The notes beneath the pieces are model-generated. The model ran no database searches and was not told where the DNA came from. It saw only the letters and a program-made list of their open reading frames with translations. A stretch of DNA of 6,577 bases from JBAPRR01 sp049281195 (GTDB lineage: Bacteria; Actinomycetota; Acidimicrobiia; Acidimicrobiales; CAVXTF01): contig JBAPRR010000345.1 in NCBI GenBank assembly GCA_049281195.1, positions 1 through 6,577 of the forward strand, in the 5' to 3' direction. The position numbers were made by a program, and so were the translations under genes. This document shows, piece by piece, positions 5,935 to 6,577 of the stretch (the first letter of the stretch is position 1; each line of letters opens with the position of its first letter).

Positions 5935-6577
5935 GCCCGCATACTTGGCTTTGCCGCTCGTGTCTGCGAAGTAGTGACCCTGGTCGAGGTCGTCCAGAAG
6001 GCTCGGCCCGGTCGGCTTCCAGTCGAGAAGTTCGCGTGTGATGTCGGCAGTCGCCGGGCAGTCCATCGACGCGAAGTGGCCGAGCGGTCCGAAGCGCTCG
6101 ATGGCTTTGGCCTGATCCACAGACTCGGTCGGGACCCCGAGGTGACGGCCAATCGACTCCGCTATCTCGCGAAACGCCACTCCCTCATCGCCCACCGCAT
6201 GCAGGACCGACCCCCCTGGAGCGGCCTCGACACACAGACGTGCCAGGCGCGCGGCATCCGACACGTGCACAGCCGGCCATCGGTTGTCACCGTCACCCAC
6301 GTATGCGGACACGCCGGACTGCCGGGCGATCGCCACGAATGTGGCGGTAAATCCTTGGTCGCCGTCTCCGTGGACCGTGGGTGGGAAACGCAGCACGCAA
6401 GACCGGACGCCAATGCCGCGAAGCGACAACGCCAGCAGTCCGGTGGCAGCACGAACCCCGGCCGGATTGGTTCTGATGGCGGGGCCCGGTACGAGACCGT
6501 CGTCCTCGGTTGCGGGCCGGCCCAACGACAAACCGGCCATGCCCGAAGCGAGCACGAACGGCCGGTCGGAACCGGCC
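5932..6577 (-). CDS. Atypical SDR / NAD-dependent epimerase-like protein, C-terminal part (5' end outside window)
   Basis: The frame is open to the right edge, so the GTG at 6553-6555 is very probably internal: the codons before it read GSDRPFV, which continues into LASGMAG, a typical internal strand of extended SDR proteins. About 214 residues are visible; related proteins have roughly 290-300, so the N-terminal Rossmann glycine motif is missing only because of the window. Family marks, counted from the GTG: TEDD (16-19), VLRFPPTVHGDGDQGF (54-69), NRWPAVHVSDAARL (91-104), FREIAESIGRHLGVP (128-142) and a C-terminal DWKPTGPSLLDDLDQGHYF (178-196). The canonical YxxxK active site is not seen: the first Tyr after the LASG serine is residue 85, far too late. 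This agrees with the atypical SDR subgroups, which bind NAD(P) but lack classical catalytic residues. The substrate is unknown and a redox role is only inferred. The gene is convergent with alkB and shows no link to it. Confidence 0.88.
   Translation of the reverse strand, partial: AGSDRPFVLASGMAGLSLGRPATEDDGLVPGPAIRTNPAGVRAATGLLALSLRGIGVRSCVLRFPPTVHGDGDQGFTATFVAIARQSGVSAYVGDGDNRWPAVHVSDAARLARLCVEAAPGGSVLHAVGDEGVAFREIAESIGRHLGVPTESVDQAKAIERFGPLGHFASMDCPATADITRELLDWKPTGPSLLDDLDQGHYFADTSGKAKYAG

Noticed and set aside
1..6577. Defence system, mobile element, CRISPR array or RNA gene.
   Set aside because: No repeat-spacer pattern, transposase, integrase, toxin-antitoxin pair or tRNA fold was seen. 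The patatin proteins resemble NTE lipases; no cyclic-nucleotide synthase of an antiphage CBASS system lies next to them.

Overview
The window is high-GC bacterial DNA with tightly packed genes. The gene content points to an actinobacterium: cNMP/patatin proteins of the neuropathy-target-esterase (NTE) type, a YfhO-like giant membrane protein, a mycobacterial-style AlkB, GTG starts, a leaderless promoter and an actinobacterial LexA box. Acidimicrobiia or a related lineage is plausible, but the sequence alone does not fix this. I see no rRNA, tRNA, CRISPR array, transposase or phage gene.

Layout, left to right. (1) Positions 1-634, + strand: the C-terminal part of a patatin-like (NTE-type) phospholipase whose N-terminus lies outside the window. 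(2) Positions 676-2502, - strand: a complete 608-residue protein with an N-terminal cyclic-nucleotide-binding domain and a C-terminal patatin esterase domain, convergent with gene 1. (3) Positions 2605-5016, - strand: an 803-residue YfhO-family polytopic membrane protein. It lies upstream of gene 2 on the same strand and is separated from it by about 100 bp carrying a hairpin. (4) Positions 5017-5220: an AT-rich then C-rich divergent intergenic region. (5) Positions 5221-5883, + strand: an AlkB-family 2-oxoglutarate/Fe(II) dioxygenase. (6) Positions 5932-6577, - strand: the C-terminal two thirds or so of an atypical NAD(P)-dependent SDR/epimerase-like protein, running off the right edge.

The most informative regulatory signal is in front of alkB. 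The motif TCGAAC-N4-GTTCGT (5192-5207) matches the mycobacterial SOS box TCGAAC-N4-GTTCGA at 11 of 12 fixed positions. It fills the spacer between a plausible -35 element and a TAAAAT -10 element. The -10 is placed so that transcription should begin at or next to the GTG start codon. Together these predict a LexA-repressed, DNA-damage-inducible and leaderless alkB. A four-run G-quadruplex motif (minus strand) sits just upstream.

The genes do not form one pathway. Two NTE-type lipases (one probably cyclic-nucleotide-controlled) and a YfhO membrane protein suggest envelope or lipid functions on the left. Alkylation-damage repair is a separate SOS-linked unit, and the SDR at the right is metabolic and unassigned. 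I found no evidence of a wholly new system; the SOS/leaderless alkB control region is the part most worth testing.
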